Source of the DNA: Acidimicrobiia bacterium
Lineage (GTDB): Bacteria; Actinomycetota; Acidimicrobiia; Acidimicrobiales; Aldehydirespiratoraceae
Length of the DNA stretch: 64,000 nt
NCBI GenBank assembly: GCA_022820805.1
Contig: JAJEEV010000033.1
Location: 1-64,000, forward strand
Reading direction: 5' to 3'
Shown here: piece by piece, positions 53,224 through 61,993 of the stretch
Numbering within the stretch: the first letter of the stretch is position 1
Layout: every line of letters begins with the position of its first letter
Notes under the pieces: generated by a model
Seen by the model: the letters and a program-made list of their open reading frames with translations, nothing else
Told to the model about the DNA's origin: nothing
The model's database searches: none
Position numbers and translations under genes: made by a program

Positions 53224-54258
53224 ATGGCTCGACGGCTCACCGAGTTCAGCCACGGCGCCGGTTGAGGCTGCAAGATCGCACCCGGCGATCTCGCGCAAGT
53301 TGTGCGCGGCCTCACCCCTGATCCCCCGCCCGAGCTTCTCGTTGGCTTGGCCACCGGCGACGACGCCGCCGTCTGGCGGATCGGCCGCGGGCGTGCGCTG
53401 GTGCTGACCGCCGACTTCATCACCCCGGTGGTGGACGATGCCCGCACCTGGGGCCGTATCGCGGCCACGAACTCGGTCTCGGACGTGTACGCCATGGGCG
53501 GGCGGCCCCTGCTGGCGCTGAACCTCGTGGCCTGGAACTTCGAGGAGCTGTCCAACGAGCTGCTGTCCGAGGTGCTCGCCGGCGGTGAGGACGCGTCCCG
53601 GGCCGGCGGCTTCGTGGTGGGTGGCGGCCACACGGTGGACGATCCCGAGCCGAAGTACGGGATGGCTGTGGTGGGTGAGGTCAACCCGTCGCGGATGCTC
53701 ACGAACACCAGGCTGCGGCCGGGCAATGCACTGGTGCTGACCAAGCCTCTGGGCACCGGGGTGATCTCGACCGCGATCAAGCGCGGTGAGGCCCGCGAGG
53801 GTGTGGTGGATCGAGCTGTCAAGGAGATGACCCGCTCGAACGAGGCGGCGGCTGGGGCCGCGATGCGCCACGGCGCGACGGCGGCCACCGACGTGACCGG
53901 ATTCGGGCTGCTGGGCCACGGGCTACGCATGGCCCAGGAGTCCGGCGTCGACCTGGAGATCTCGACCGGGGACGTGCCGGTCATCGAGGGGGCCCGGGAG
54001 CTGGCCGCTCTGGGGATGGTGCCCGGCGGCACTTCCCGCAACCTGGACTGGGTCTCACCGCACCTCGACACCGGCGATGTGAGCGATCTGGCCGTGACAC
54101 TGCTGGCCGACGCCCAGACATCGGGCGGGCTGCTGCTCGGCATGGTCAGCCACGACGCCGGCCTGGCCGCAGTGACCGAACTGCGACACTCGGGCCACGA
54201 GGCCGCAGTCATCGGCCAGGTAACCGAAGGCTCGGGCCGCATCCGCCTTCTCCCCTGA
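53224..54258 (+). CDS. selD: Selenide, water dikinase, itself a selenoprotein (in-frame UGA)
   Basis: Makes selenophosphate from selenide and ATP, the selenium donor for selenocysteine and selenouridine. The frame opens at ATG 53224 (AAGGGGG 8 bases upstream) and runs through a TGA at 53263-53265 to the stop at 54256-54258: 344 residues with Sec14. The start reads MARRLTEFSHGAG-U-GCKIAPGDL; other SelD proteins have C or U in the motif GAG(C/U)GCK, followed by the essential Lys (here Lys17). The rest is full-length SelD: TGDDAAVWRIG, ATNSVSDVYAMGG, GGHTVDDPEPKYG, ATDVTGFGLLGHG. An automated call would start at GTG 53302 and lose the active site. No other sel gene is in the window. Confidence 0.93.
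53273..53308 (+). promoter_or_regulatory. Candidate bacterial SECIS hairpins after the selD UGA
   Basis: Two hairpins lie inside the selD coding region just after the UGA. The first is AGATCGC (53273-53279) pairing with GCGATCT (53285-53291). The second is CGCGCA (53292-53297) pairing with TGCGCG (53303-53308), apical loop AGTTG, 33 nt after the UGA. The second fits the usual bacterial criteria best (loop 16-37 nt downstream, G in the first two loop bases). SelB would bind here. Confidence 0.55.
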
Positions 54259-54338
54259 CGCCGGCGATCTGACCGGCCCATGCGGGGATCTTCGCAGTCT
54301 TCAGCGTATGTCACCCGAAGGCGCAATTTTTGCGTAGA

Positions 54339-55457
54339 TCAGCGCTCGGCGAGGGGCTTGGCGACGGTCCTGGTGGCGAACACTCCGGCTGCGGCCACCA
54401 GCATCAGGCCGCTGCCGACCACACCGAGCACGGTGGCTCCGGCGCCGTCGATCAGCAGGCCGCCCAGCAGCGGTCCGCCGGCGCGGCCCGCGGCCATGAG
54501 CGCCTGCGCGTCGCCGACCCGTTCCTCGGGGTAGCGCGACCTGCTGGCCAGAACCTCGAACACGCCCGGTATCGCCGCCCAGAAGAAGAAGCCCCACACC
54601 ACGAGGGCGCCGAGGAACAGCCACGGCCAGTCGGTGGTGGCGACGACGATCGCGCAGACCGCGGTGGCGGCCATCCACGGGCTCGGGATGCTGCGGGCGA
54701 CCTTGAACCGGGCCCCGGGGATGGCGACGACGGCGTTGAGGCTGAACCCCACCGCGACCGCCGTCACCGACAGCCCAGGGTCGCCGGTTCCCAGCACCAC
54801 CGCATAGATGAACACCGCCGATCCGCCCAGCGTGAACAGGCCCAGGCAGACCAGCAGCACCAGGGCTGCCGGCACCGCCCGGTGGCGTGCCCGCTGCCTG
54901 GGGAGCTCCGTCACCTCGCTGCGATAGCCGAACGCCAGCGGGACCAGTGACACCGTGGCCAGCATGGCGAACACGAGTCGCATCCCGCCTGCCTCCAGAA
55001 GCACCGAGACCACCGGAGCGGCCACCACTCCCACCACCGGACCGGCCACGGCCACGTCGCCCATACGGCGCTCGTCGCCGAAGGCCTGGACCCAGCCGTA
55101 CCAGGCCAGCAACCCGAGGGCCACCCCGTTGACGAGGCGCAGCGGGACCAGCAGCGCGAAGGCGGGAAGGGCGGCCGAGGCCAGGTTGGCGGCCGATGCG
55201 GCCACCAGCGACCCCACGAACACCGGATCGCGGGGCTGCAGCCAGCGTCCCGCGCCCCAGGAGCCGATGACGAACCCGCCCAGCTGGAACACCCCGATCA
55301 ACGCCGCCGTGCCGAGGCTGATGCCGTAGTGGTCGGCGATCTCCGGCATCAGGAACGGCGTCGACACGAAGGCCAGCACGCTGAAACCGACCGCAAGCAG
55401 GATGCCGGCCTTGACGGTGGGCCGCAGTAGATAGACGAGACGTACCGGACTCTGCAC
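54339..55457 (-). CDS. Major facilitator superfamily transporter
   Basis: 372 residues with about ten to twelve hydrophobic segments. Typical MFS features: first helix AGILLAVGFSVLAFVSTPFLMPEIADHYG, loop 2-3 region GRWLQPRDPVFVG, and the second-half repeat VAVGFSLNAVVAIPGARFKVARS. Short for the family. GTG start. Convergent with selD, with 80 bp between that contains a CGCAA-TTT-TTGCG hairpin near 54320-54332. Substrate not predictable. Confidence 0.82.
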   Translation of the reverse strand: MQSPVRLVYLLRPTVKAGILLAVGFSVLAFVSTPFLMPEIADHYGISLGTAALIGVFQLGGFVIGSWGAGRWLQPRDPVFVGSLVAASAANLASAALPAFALLVPLRLVNGVALGLLAWYGWVQAFGDERRMGDVAVAGPVVGVVAAPVVSVLLEAGGMRLVFAMLATVSLVPLAFGYRSEVTELPRQRARHRAVPAALVLLVCLGLFTLGGSAVFIYAVVLGTGDPGLSVTAVAVGFSLNAVVAIPGARFKVARSIPSPWMAATAVCAIVVATTDWPWLFLGALVVWGFFFWAAIPGVFEVLASRSRYPEERVGDAQALMAAGRAGGPLLGGLLIDGAGATVLGVVGSGLMLVAAAGVFATRTVAKPLAER

Positions 55458-55573
55458 CTGCCGACGCTACCGGCGCGACCTGCCGGCAGGAGTGCCGGAT
55501 CAGCCCGCGCCGGCGTGACACTTGGCACACTCCTGCCCGCAGATCTCCTACTGTCGAAGCGAAGGGGGCGGAG

Positions 55574-56311
55574 ATGTTCGACCTGAGCGGGCGCACAGCC
55601 CTGGTGACCGGGGCCGGACGCAACATCGGCGCCGGCATCGCCCGGGGTCTCGCGAGCCAGGGTGCCCGCGTGGCGGTGAACGACTACTTCCATGAGCGGG
55701 CCCGCTCGGTGGCAGCCGAGATCGGCCGGGCGGGCGATGTCGCATTCCCGGCCGCCTTCGACGTGACCGACCTCGACGGGGTCCTCGACGCGGTGGGCGA
55801 GATCGGCGAGGTCGACATCCTCGTATGCAACGCCGGCCTGGCCGGTCCGGCCGCCATGAAGGCGGAGCAGTTCCGCGACATCGACCCGGCCGACTGGCGG
55901 CCCGCTGTCGACGTCAACCTGTACGGCGTCATGAACTGCTGCCACGCGGTGCTCGACGGCATGTGCGAGCGGGGCTGGGGGCGCATCATCACCATCTCCT
56001 CGGCGGCGGGTACCAGCGGCGTCGGTATCGGTGTGGCCCCCTACAGCGCAGGCAAGGGCGGCGGGTTGGCCTTCACCCGCTCGCTGGCGCTGGAAGTGGC
56101 CCGCTTCGGCGTCACCGCCAACACGCTGGCGCTGGGGCTGTTCGACCGCGAGAACCGCGAGGTGACCGAGCGCTTCGCCCGAGCCGTCCCGGTGGGACGC
56201 ACCGGCCGCCCCGCAGACGTCGCCGCGGCATGTGTGTGGCTCGCATCCGAGGAGGCGGCCTGGGTGACCGCGCAGACCATCGGCGTCAACGGCGGCTCGC
56301 TGACCAGCTGA
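55574..56311 (+). CDS. Short-chain dehydrogenase/reductase
   Basis: 245 residues: TGAGRNIGAGIARGL cofactor loop, CNAG, and catalytic set ISSAAGTSGVGIGVAPYSAGK (Ser, Tyr, Lys). The unusual GRNIG loop resembles enoyl-ACP reductase-like or BKR-like SDRs. AAGGGGG precedes the ATG. 89 bp before a second SDR in the same direction; substrate unknown. Confidence 0.86.
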   Translation: MFDLSGRTALVTGAGRNIGAGIARGLASQGARVAVNDYFHERARSVAAEIGRAGDVAFPAAFDVTDLDGVLDAVGEIGEVDILVCNAGLAGPAAMKAEQFRDIDPADWRPAVDVNLYGVMNCCHAVLDGMCERGWGRIITISSAAGTSGVGIGVAPYSAGKGGGLAFTRSLALEVARFGVTANTLALGLFDRENREVTERFARAVPVGRTGRPADVAAACVWLASEEAAWVTAQTIGVNGGSLTS

Positions 56312-56400
56312 CTCCCACGAGCCAGCCGCACCGGCGGGCCGGGAGGGAATATGCCATCCTCAGCTGCGGGCAATCTGTGGCTCAGCGGAAGGGAGCGGCC

Positions 56401-57171
56401 ATGAGACTCGAGGGCAGGGTGGCGCTCATCACCGGCACCGCCGGCGGCATCGGTCGGGCAACCGCGCTGCGCTTCGCGGAGGAGGGGGCGCGGATCGTCG
56501 CGGCCGACATCGCGGAGGCCAACGAAGAGACAGTCGAGCTCGTCCGAGCAGCGGGGGGCGAGGCCACCGCGGTGCATGCCGACGTCTCCGACGACGCTGA
56601 CGTCGCCGCGGCGGTGGAGGCTGCCGAGACGGCCTACGGGCGTCTCGACATCGCCTTCAACAACGCCGGGATAATGCTCGCCGACGACGCCGACGCCGTC
56701 GCCACCACCACCGAGACCATCGACAGGACGCTGGCCGTGAACCTCAAGGGTGTTCTGTACGGCTGCCGGCACCAGGTACCGGCGATGCGCCGAGCAGGCG
56801 GCGGGTCCATCATCAACACCGCCTCATTCGTGGCGTCGGTGGGTGCGGCCACACCCCAGATCGCCTACACCGCGTCGAAGGGAGCGGTGCTGTCCCTGAC
56901 CCGCGAGCTGGCCGTGATACACGCCCGCGAGAACATCCGCGTCAACGCCCTGTCGCCGGGACCGTTGCGCACCGAGTTGTTGATGGCCTACCTGGACACC
57001 GAGGAGAAGCGCCAGCGCCGCCTGGTGCACGTTCCCATGGGCCGTTTCGGCGAGGCGACCGAGATGGCCGCGGCCGCGCTGTTCCTGGCGTCCGACGACT
57101 CCTCATACATGACAGGCGCCAATCTGCTGGTCGACGGCGGGCTCACGGCCGCCTACGTCACGCCGGAGTAG
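56401..57171 (+). CDS. Short-chain dehydrogenase/reductase
   Basis: 256 residues. TGTAGGIGRATAL, the Asp of ADIAEAN favouring NAD, NNAGIM, and catalytic TASFVASVGAATPQIAYTASK. The C terminus LLVDGGLTAAYVTPE is typical of glucose-dehydrogenase-like SDRs. GGAAGGGA lies before the ATG. Converges on the HTH gene at 57204. Substrate unknown. Confidence 0.86.
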   Translation: MRLEGRVALITGTAGGIGRATALRFAEEGARIVAADIAEANEETVELVRAAGGEATAVHADVSDDADVAAAVEAAETAYGRLDIAFNNAGIMLADDADAVATTTETIDRTLAVNLKGVLYGCRHQVPAMRRAGGGSIINTASFVASVGAATPQIAYTASKGAVLSLTRELAVIHARENIRVNALSPGPLRTELLMAYLDTEEKRQRRLVHVPMGRFGEATEMAAAALFLASDDSSYMTGANLLVDGGLTAAYVTPE

Positions 57172-57203
57172 TCGCCAGCCACGCGCCCGGCGCGACTGGG
57201 CGG

Positions 57204-57674
57204 TCAGCCCTGGTCCGGTTGCTCCGCTTGGGCGCTCAGCTCGGCCGCGATAGCGCGGCGCTCGGACTCGTCGACGTCCTTGAACGCCATCACGTCTGCC
57301 AGCAGGATCCTGCGCCGGTTGCCGACCCGACGGAACGGGATTCTGCGCTCGTCGAGCAGCTTGACGAGGTACGGCCGAGACACGTTGAGCAGGTCGGCCG
57401 CCTGCTGGGTGGTCAACTCAGCCTTGACCGGCGAGACCGCCACCGCGTTGCCGCTCGCCGTCTCCGCCAGCATGCGGGCGAGAAGCCGCAGGACGTCGAA
57501 GGGCACCTCCATGGCGGTCTCGTCATCCCCGAGGAACATCGACAGCGATGCCGCGGACGCCTCAGGATGGCGCTCCAGGAACTGCTCGAGCGAGTCCGCC
57601 GCCTGTGCCGCCCGGTCCGAGAGAGCCTCGTCCGGCATTGCGAGACGGTGTGTCGAGGGCACGGTACTGGTCAC
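57204..57674 (-). CDS. Excisionase/antitoxin-type HTH DNA-binding protein, without a toxin partner
   Basis: 156 residues. C-terminal MerR-like excisionase HTH: LTTQQAADLLNVSRPYLVKLLDE, then RRIPFRRVGNRRRILLADVMAFKD. The N-terminal half (EQFLERHPEASAASLSMFLGDD) is helical. In actinobacteria this architecture usually lies directly upstream of a PIN-domain toxin. Here the downstream side is filled by the convergent SDR, so no toxin is present. GTG start. An inverted repeat at 57789-57811 lies 115 bp upstream and may be its operator. Confidence 0.78.
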   Translation of the reverse strand: MTSTVPSTHRLAMPDEALSDRAAQAADSLEQFLERHPEASAASLSMFLGDDETAMEVPFDVLRLLARMLAETASGNAVAVSPVKAELTTQQAADLLNVSRPYLVKLLDERRIPFRRVGNRRRILLADVMAFKDVDESERRAIAAELSAQAEQPDQG

Positions 57675-58154
57675 AGGCCTCCCCTACGGATCCGACAATA
57701 GCACAGCATTCGCCGTGCCAATGTCACTCTGCCCAACAAATCCATGAACACCTCGGCGTCGATCATTTCACACTGGTCTTCGACTTCCATAACCTGATAG
57801 ACACAGGTTATCCCTTGGTAGGTTAGAGCAAACATAGAACGCTGTACCCACGGTTTCAACTATTGTGGACGCGGGCGTGATCCAAGGCGAATGAGCAGGA
57901 AAACCCTATGTCACAGCGGTATTCCGCAGCAGGTGCTCTGCCGGGGTTGCAGGATCGATTCGAAATAGTTGTGCGATGTGCTATTACAGGCTGTATACCG
58001 AATACGGCCCTTCTTCAGCGCCAATGAAACCCAGCACTATCGAGCGCTTGTGGCGCTTTGTCAGCCACTGAACGTCTCGCGCAGCGATGGACGTCGAGCA
58101 GCAGTGAGCGCTCCCGCGCCGACCGGGTCATGACCGAGTCACGCTACGCCGGGG
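57675..58154. other. AT-richer stretch without a confident gene
   Basis: About 480 bp of visibly lower GC than its surroundings between the HTH gene and the dehydratase stop. It contains the inverted repeat at 57789-57811 and short AT-rich tracts (for example around 57960-58000). The open frames (62 residues minus at 57671-57859, and short plus frames) have no ribosome site or family resemblance. Possibly old horizontally acquired DNA from a lost toxin-antitoxin pair. Confidence 0.55.
57789..57811. promoter_or_regulatory. Inverted repeat, possible operator
   Basis: ATAACCTG and CAGGTTAT form perfect 8-bp arms around a 7-base spacer; a further half-site AGGTTA lies at about 57820-57825. Located upstream of the HTH gene, which could bind it for autoregulation (inference). 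Confidence 0.45.
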
Positions 58155-59990
58155 CTAGTGGTTGTGACGCGGGATCCCGTGGGTGCGAGCCGTGTCCCTG
58201 TACTTCAGCGCGGGACGCAGGACCATGCCCTCGTCCATCTGGGTGACCATCGAGCGCTGGATCTCCTGCCAGGGGGTGTGGGACTCCGGAACCGGGTAGC
58301 CGCCCCCGGCCTCGAGCTCGGCCCGTCGCCGCTCGAGCTCGGCGTCCTCGACGAGGATGTCGGCGCGCCCGCGGCGCAGGTCGATGCGGATGCGGTCCCC
58401 GGTTCGCAGCAGCGCCAGTCCCCCGCCGGCGGCTGCCTCGGGGCTGGCGTTGAGGATCGACGGCGAGCCGGAGGTGCCCGACTGGCGCCCGTCGCCTATG
58501 CACGGCAGGGAGTCCACGCCCCGAACCAGCAGCGCGGCCGGGGGCTGCATGTTGACCACCTCCGCCGCGCCCGGGTAGCCCACCGGCCCCGCGCCCCGCA
58601 CGATCAGCATGCAGTCCTCGTCTATCTCCAGGTCGGGGTCGTCGATGCGGGCCCGGTAGTCCTCGGGACCGTCGAATACGACGGCCCGTCCCTCGAAGGC
58701 GTCGGGATCGTCGGGATTCGACAGGTAGCGCTGGCGGAAGTCCACGGAGATGACGCTGGTCTTCATGATGGCGCTGTCGAACAGGTTGCCCGACAGGTGC
58801 ACGAAACCGGCGTCGGGCAGCAGCGGCTCGTCGACAGTGCGGATCACGTCGGCGTCGGCGATACGGGCTCCGGCGCAGTTCTCGCCGATGCTGCGGCCGT
58901 TGGCGGTCGGCGCGTCGGGGTGGGGCAGCAGCCCGGCCCTCATCAGCTCGCCCACCACCGCGGGCACTCCCCCGGCGTGGTGGTAGTCCTCGCCCAGGTA
59001 CTCCCCCGCGGGCATGAGGTTCACCAGCAGCGGCACCGCCAGGCCGAACTTCTGCCAGTCGTCGTTGTCGAGGGGGACGCCGAGGTGCCCGGCGATGGCG
59101 TTGAGGTGGATAGGCGCGTTGGTCGAACCGCCGATGGCGGAGTTCACCACGATGGCGTTCTCGAAGGCCTCGCGGGTCATGATGTCGGAGGGGCGCAGGT
59201 CCTCGCGGACCATCTCGACGATCCGCAGGCCGGTCCGGTACGCCATCTGGGCCCGCTCCCGGTACGGGGCCGGTATGGCCGCCGATCCGGGAAGCTGCAT
59301 TCCCAGCGCCTCGGCCAGGGAGTTCATGGTGGTGGCGGTGCCCATGGTCGAGCAGTAGCCCACCGAGGGCGCGGAGGATGCCACCAGGTCGACGAATCCG
59401 GCCTCGTCGATCTTGCCGGCGGCGTAGAGCTTGCGGGCCTCCCACACGATGGTCCCCGAGCCGGTGCGACGGCCCTCGTGCCAGCCGTTGAGCATGGGGC
59501 CCACCGACAGCGCGATGGCGGGCAGGTTCACGGTGGCCGCGGCCATCAGGCACGCGGGGGTGGTCTTGTCGCAGCCGATGGTGAGCACCACCCCGTCGAG
59601 CGGGTAACCGTGCAGCACCTCGACGAGCCCGAGGTAGGCGAGGTTGCGGTCCAGGGCGGCGGTGGGCCGCTTGCCGGTCTCCTGGATGGGGTGCATCCCG
59701 AACTCGAAGGCGACCCCGCCGGCCTCACGGATCCCCTCGCGCACCCGCTTGGCCAGCTCCAGGTGGTGCCGGTTGCACGGCGACAGGTCCGAGCCGGTCT
59801 GGGCGATCCCGATCTTCGGCTTGTCGGACTGGAGCTCCTCGCGGGTCAGCCCGAAGTTCACGTAGCGCTCTAGGTACAGCGCGGTGAGGTCGAGTTCGCC
59901 CCCCGCGCCGAACCAGGCCGCTGACCGCAACCCGGCGGAGCCGGCTGCGTCGACTCCACCGTGTGCCGGCGGGTCAGAAGAGGTGCTCAT
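58155..59990 (-). CDS. IlvD/Edd-family dehydratase, sugar-acid type
   Basis: 611 residues. [Fe-S]-dependent dehydratase: [27 protein letters not shown] (cluster Cys), [14 protein letters not shown] (cluster Cys), [11 protein letters not shown], and C-terminal [20 protein letters not shown]. The GCDKTTPA pattern and length fit arabonate/xylonate-type dehydratases rather than IlvD (typically GCDKNMPG). ATG 59990 taken; the open frame upstream is a shadow. DenD-like and SDR genes lie just beyond on the other strand, so a sugar-acid breakdown role is likely. Confidence 0.85.
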   Translation of the reverse strand: MSTSSDPPAHGGVDAAGSAGLRSAAWFGAGGELDLTALYLERYVNFGLTREELQSDKPKIGIAQTGSDLSPCNRHHLELAKRVREGIREAGGVAFEFGMHPIQETGKRPTAALDRNLAYLGLVEVLHGYPLDGVVLTIGCDKTTPACLMAAATVNLPAIALSVGPMLNGWHEGRRTGSGTIVWEARKLYAAGKIDEAGFVDLVASSAPSVGYCSTMGTATTMNSLAEALGMQLPGSAAIPAPYRERAQMAYRTGLRIVEMVREDLRPSDIMTREAFENAIVVNSAIGGSTNAPIHLNAIAGHLGVPLDNDDWQKFGLAVPLLVNLMPAGEYLGEDYHHAGGVPAVVGELMRAGLLPHPDAPTANGRSIGENCAGARIADADVIRTVDEPLLPDAGFVHLSGNLFDSAIMKTSVISVDFRQRYLSNPDDPDAFEGRAVVFDGPEDYRARIDDPDLEIDEDCMLIVRGAGPVGYPGAAEVVNMQPPAALLVRGVDSLPCIGDGRQSGTSGSPSILNASPEAAAGGGLALLRTGDRIRIDLRRGRADILVEDAELERRRAELEAGGGYPVPESHTPWQEIQRSMVTQMDEGMVLRPALKYRDTARTHGIPRHNH

Positions 59991-60075
59991 CAGGGCCACA
60001 CTACCCGGCGGCGGTCGTGCCACTTGCGCCGCGACCGGCGGCGGTCGCCCGCTTCCGGGTCCTGCCTGCCGGCAG

Positions 60076-60165
60076 CACGAGCGACCGGCTGCAGGTGGCA
60101 CGGGCGACCGGCTGCAGGTGGCACAGGAGACCGACTGCGGGGGCACGGGCGACGGGCTGCTGTGG
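60076..60165 (+). repeat. Four tandem repeats of 22-23 bp
   Basis: Copies start at 60076, 60099, 60122 and 60144, consensus GCACGGGCGACCGGCTGCAGGTG. The first two are almost identical; the last two are degenerate. They occupy the gap between the divergent dehydratase and SDR genes, just before the SDR start, so promoter spacing could vary with copy number. Confidence 0.75.
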
Positions 60166-60198
60166 CAGCGGGACCCTCGCGCTGCGAGGATACGGCCC

Positions 60199-60954
60199 AT
60201 GCAGGACCGCAGGATCGCGATGGTGACCGGCGCGGGAACGGGCGTTGGTCGAGCCGCGGCGCTGGCCCTCGCACGGGACGGCTGGCACGTGGTGGCGGTG
60301 GGCCGGCGCGCGCAGCCGTTGGCCGGCACCGTCGAGGAATGCGAGCGTCTGGGCGGCTCCGGGTCGGCGGTTCCCGCCGATGTGAGCGATCCGGCGTCGG
60401 TGGCCGCCCTGTTCGACAGGGTTCGGGCCGATCGCGGCCGCCTCGACCTGCTGTTCAACAATGCCGGCACGGTGGCGCCGGCGGTCCCGGTCGACGAACT
60501 CGATGTCGAGGACTGGCAGCGGGTGGTGAACGTCAACCTCAGCGGCTCGTTCCTGTGTGCCCGGCAGGCGTTCGGGATGATGAAGGCACAGGAGCCGGCC
60601 GGCGGGCGGATCATCAACAACGGGTCGGTCTCGGCCCACACGCCGCGGCCCAACAGCGCCCCGTACACCGCCACCAAGCACGCGATAACCGGGCTGACCA
60701 AGTCGCTGTCACTCGACGGTCGGCCGTTCGGCATCACCTGCGGCCAGATTGACATCGGCAACGCCCGGACCGACATGACCGCCCGGATGCCCGAAGGCGT
60801 GGTCCAGGCCGACGGCAGCGTCAAGCCCGAGGCCACCTTCGATGCGGCCGACGCCGGCCGGGCCGTGGCCTACATGGCCAGCCTTCCCGCCGGCACCAAC
60901 GTGTTGACCATGACCGTCATGGCCAACGGCATGCCCTTCGTAGGTCGCGGCTGA
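60199..60954 (+). CDS. Short-chain dehydrogenase/reductase
   Basis: 251 residues: [15 protein letters not shown] loop, basic VGRRAQP after the second strand (favours NADP), NNAGTV, and catalytic [21 protein letters not shown]. First gene of a pair with the DenD-like gene (5 bp apart) opposite the sugar-acid dehydratase. A role in reducing or oxidising a sugar acid or keto-acid is inferred from context. Confidence 0.86.
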   Translation: MQDRRIAMVTGAGTGVGRAAALALARDGWHVVAVGRRAQPLAGTVEECERLGGSGSAVPADVSDPASVAALFDRVRADRGRLDLLFNNAGTVAPAVPVDELDVEDWQRVVNVNLSGSFLCARQAFGMMKAQEPAGGRIINNGSVSAHTPRPNSAPYTATKHAITGLTKSLSLDGRPFGITCGQIDIGNARTDMTARMPEGVVQADGSVKPEATFDAADAGRAVAYMASLPAGTNVLTMTVMANGMPFVGRG

Positions 60955-60959
60955 CGCCG

Positions 60960-61919
60960 ATGCGGGTCCTCATCACCGGCGCGGCGGGGATGATCGGCCG
61001 CAAGCTGACCCAGCGGCTGGTCGAACGGGGCCGCCTTCTCGACGAGCGGATCGACGCTGTGGATCTCGTCGACGTCGTGGAGGCGCCGGCCGACGCGGCG
61101 GTGTGCACCGCCCACACCGCCGATCTGTCCCGGCCGGGCGCAGCCGAGGCGCTGGTGTCGCTGCGGCCCGATGTGGTGTTCCACCTCGCGGGGGTGGTCT
61201 CCGGCGAGGCGGAAGCCGACTTCGACAAGGGCATGCGAGTGAACGTCGACGGCACCCGGCAGCTGTTCGACGCCCTGAGGTTCGCGCCGGGCACGGCCCG
61301 GGTGGTCTTCACGTCGTCGATCGCGGTCTTCGGTGCGCCGTTCCCCGACCCCATCCCCGACGACTTCCATCCCACGCCGCTCACCTCCTACGGCACCCAG
61401 AAGCTGATCGCTGAGGCGCTGCTGGCCGACTACAGCCGCCGCGGGTTCCTCGACGGTGTCGGGATCCGGCTCCCGACGATCAGCGTCCGCCCGGGCTCGC
61501 CCAACGCGGCCGCCTCCAGCTTCTTCTCGGGCATCATCCGCGAGCCGCTCGCCGGCCGGGAGGCACATCTGCCGGTGTCCCGTGACGTGCGCCACCCCCA
61601 CGCCAGCCCCCGCGCCGCGGTGCGGTTCCTGGTCCATGCCGCCGAGATGGACACCGCCCGTCTGGGACCGCGCCGCAACCTCACCATGCCGGGCGTGTCG
61701 GTGACGGTCCGCGAGCAGATCGAGGCCCTCGGGCGGGTGGCCGGAGCAGCCGTGACCGACCTGATCCGCGAGGAGGCGGATCCCGCGGTCGCCGGCATCG
61801 TCGCCGGGTGGCCCCAACGCTTCGACACGTCACGCGCCGCCAGCCTCGGGTTCGAGGCCGACCGGAGCTACGACGACATCATACGCGCCCATATAGACGA
61901 CGACCTCGGGAGCCGCTGA
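60960..61919 (+). CDS. denD: D-erythronate dehydrogenase-like NAD-dependent epimerase/dehydratase
   Basis: 319 residues, extended SDR fold: VLITGAAGMIGRKLTQRLVERG, HLAGVVSGEAEADFDKGMRVNVDGT, VFTSSIAVFG, and catalytic LTSYGTQKLIAEALLADYSRRG (Tyr, Lys). RLPTISVRPGSPNAAASSFFSG is characteristic of the D-erythronate dehydrogenase (DenD) group, which oxidises C2 of four-carbon sugar acids. Neighbouring dehydratase and SDR genes fit acid-sugar catabolism, but other DenD pathway genes (oiaC/otnI-type) are not seen. Confidence 0.83.
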   Translation: MRVLITGAAGMIGRKLTQRLVERGRLLDERIDAVDLVDVVEAPADAAVCTAHTADLSRPGAAEALVSLRPDVVFHLAGVVSGEAEADFDKGMRVNVDGTRQLFDALRFAPGTARVVFTSSIAVFGAPFPDPIPDDFHPTPLTSYGTQKLIAEALLADYSRRGFLDGVGIRLPTISVRPGSPNAAASSFFSGIIREPLAGREAHLPVSRDVRHPHASPRAAVRFLVHAAEMDTARLGPRRNLTMPGVSVTVREQIEALGRVAGAAVTDLIREEADPAVAGIVAGWPQRFDTSRAASLGFEADRSYDDIIRAHIDDDLGSR

Positions 61920-61951
61920 CCGGCAGGCCCGATCCAGAATCTAGATTTCTA

Positions 61952-61978
61952 CTGATTCTGGACAAAGTCTAGAATCAG
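61952..61978 (+). promoter_or_regulatory. Palindromic FurA-type operator
   Basis: CTGATTCTGGAC and GTCTAGAATCAG form 12-base arms (one mismatch) around AAA. The palindrome covers the -35 of the furA promoter, 16 bp before the start codon. An additional half-site CAGAATCTAG lies at 61935-61944. Autoregulation by Fur in response to iron or peroxide is the likely role. Confidence 0.75.
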
Positions 61979-61987
61979 TGGTATAGT
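61959..61987 (+). promoter_or_regulatory. furA promoter, probably leaderless
   Basis: -35 TGGACA (61959-61964), 17-bp spacer, -10 TATAGT (61982-61987). The first transcribed base would fall at about the GTG start (61994), and there is no Shine-Dalgarno. Leaderless furA transcripts are known in mycobacteria. Confidence 0.7.
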
Positions 61988-61993
61988 GGCGGC

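Noticed and set aside
53302..54258. selD starting at GTG 53302
   Set aside because: This start would remove the catalytic Sec/Cys and Lys; the frame upstream through the UGA encodes the conserved N terminus with a good ribosome site at ATG 53224.
57671..57859. 62-residue minus-strand frame in the AT-rich gap, considered as a small toxin
   Set aside because: No ribosome site, overlaps the HTH start and the inverted repeat, and does not resemble PIN or other toxin families.
58158..59873. 571-residue plus-strand open frame over the dehydratase
   Set aside because: Antisense shadow: low-complexity Val/Gly/His/Gln composition and no family motif, while the minus frame has all IlvD/Edd motifs.
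58155..60836. 893-residue frame suggesting a fusion N-terminal to the dehydratase
   Set aside because: The upstream 282 codons are antisense to the SDR gene at 60199-60954; the dehydratase starts naturally at ATG 59990.
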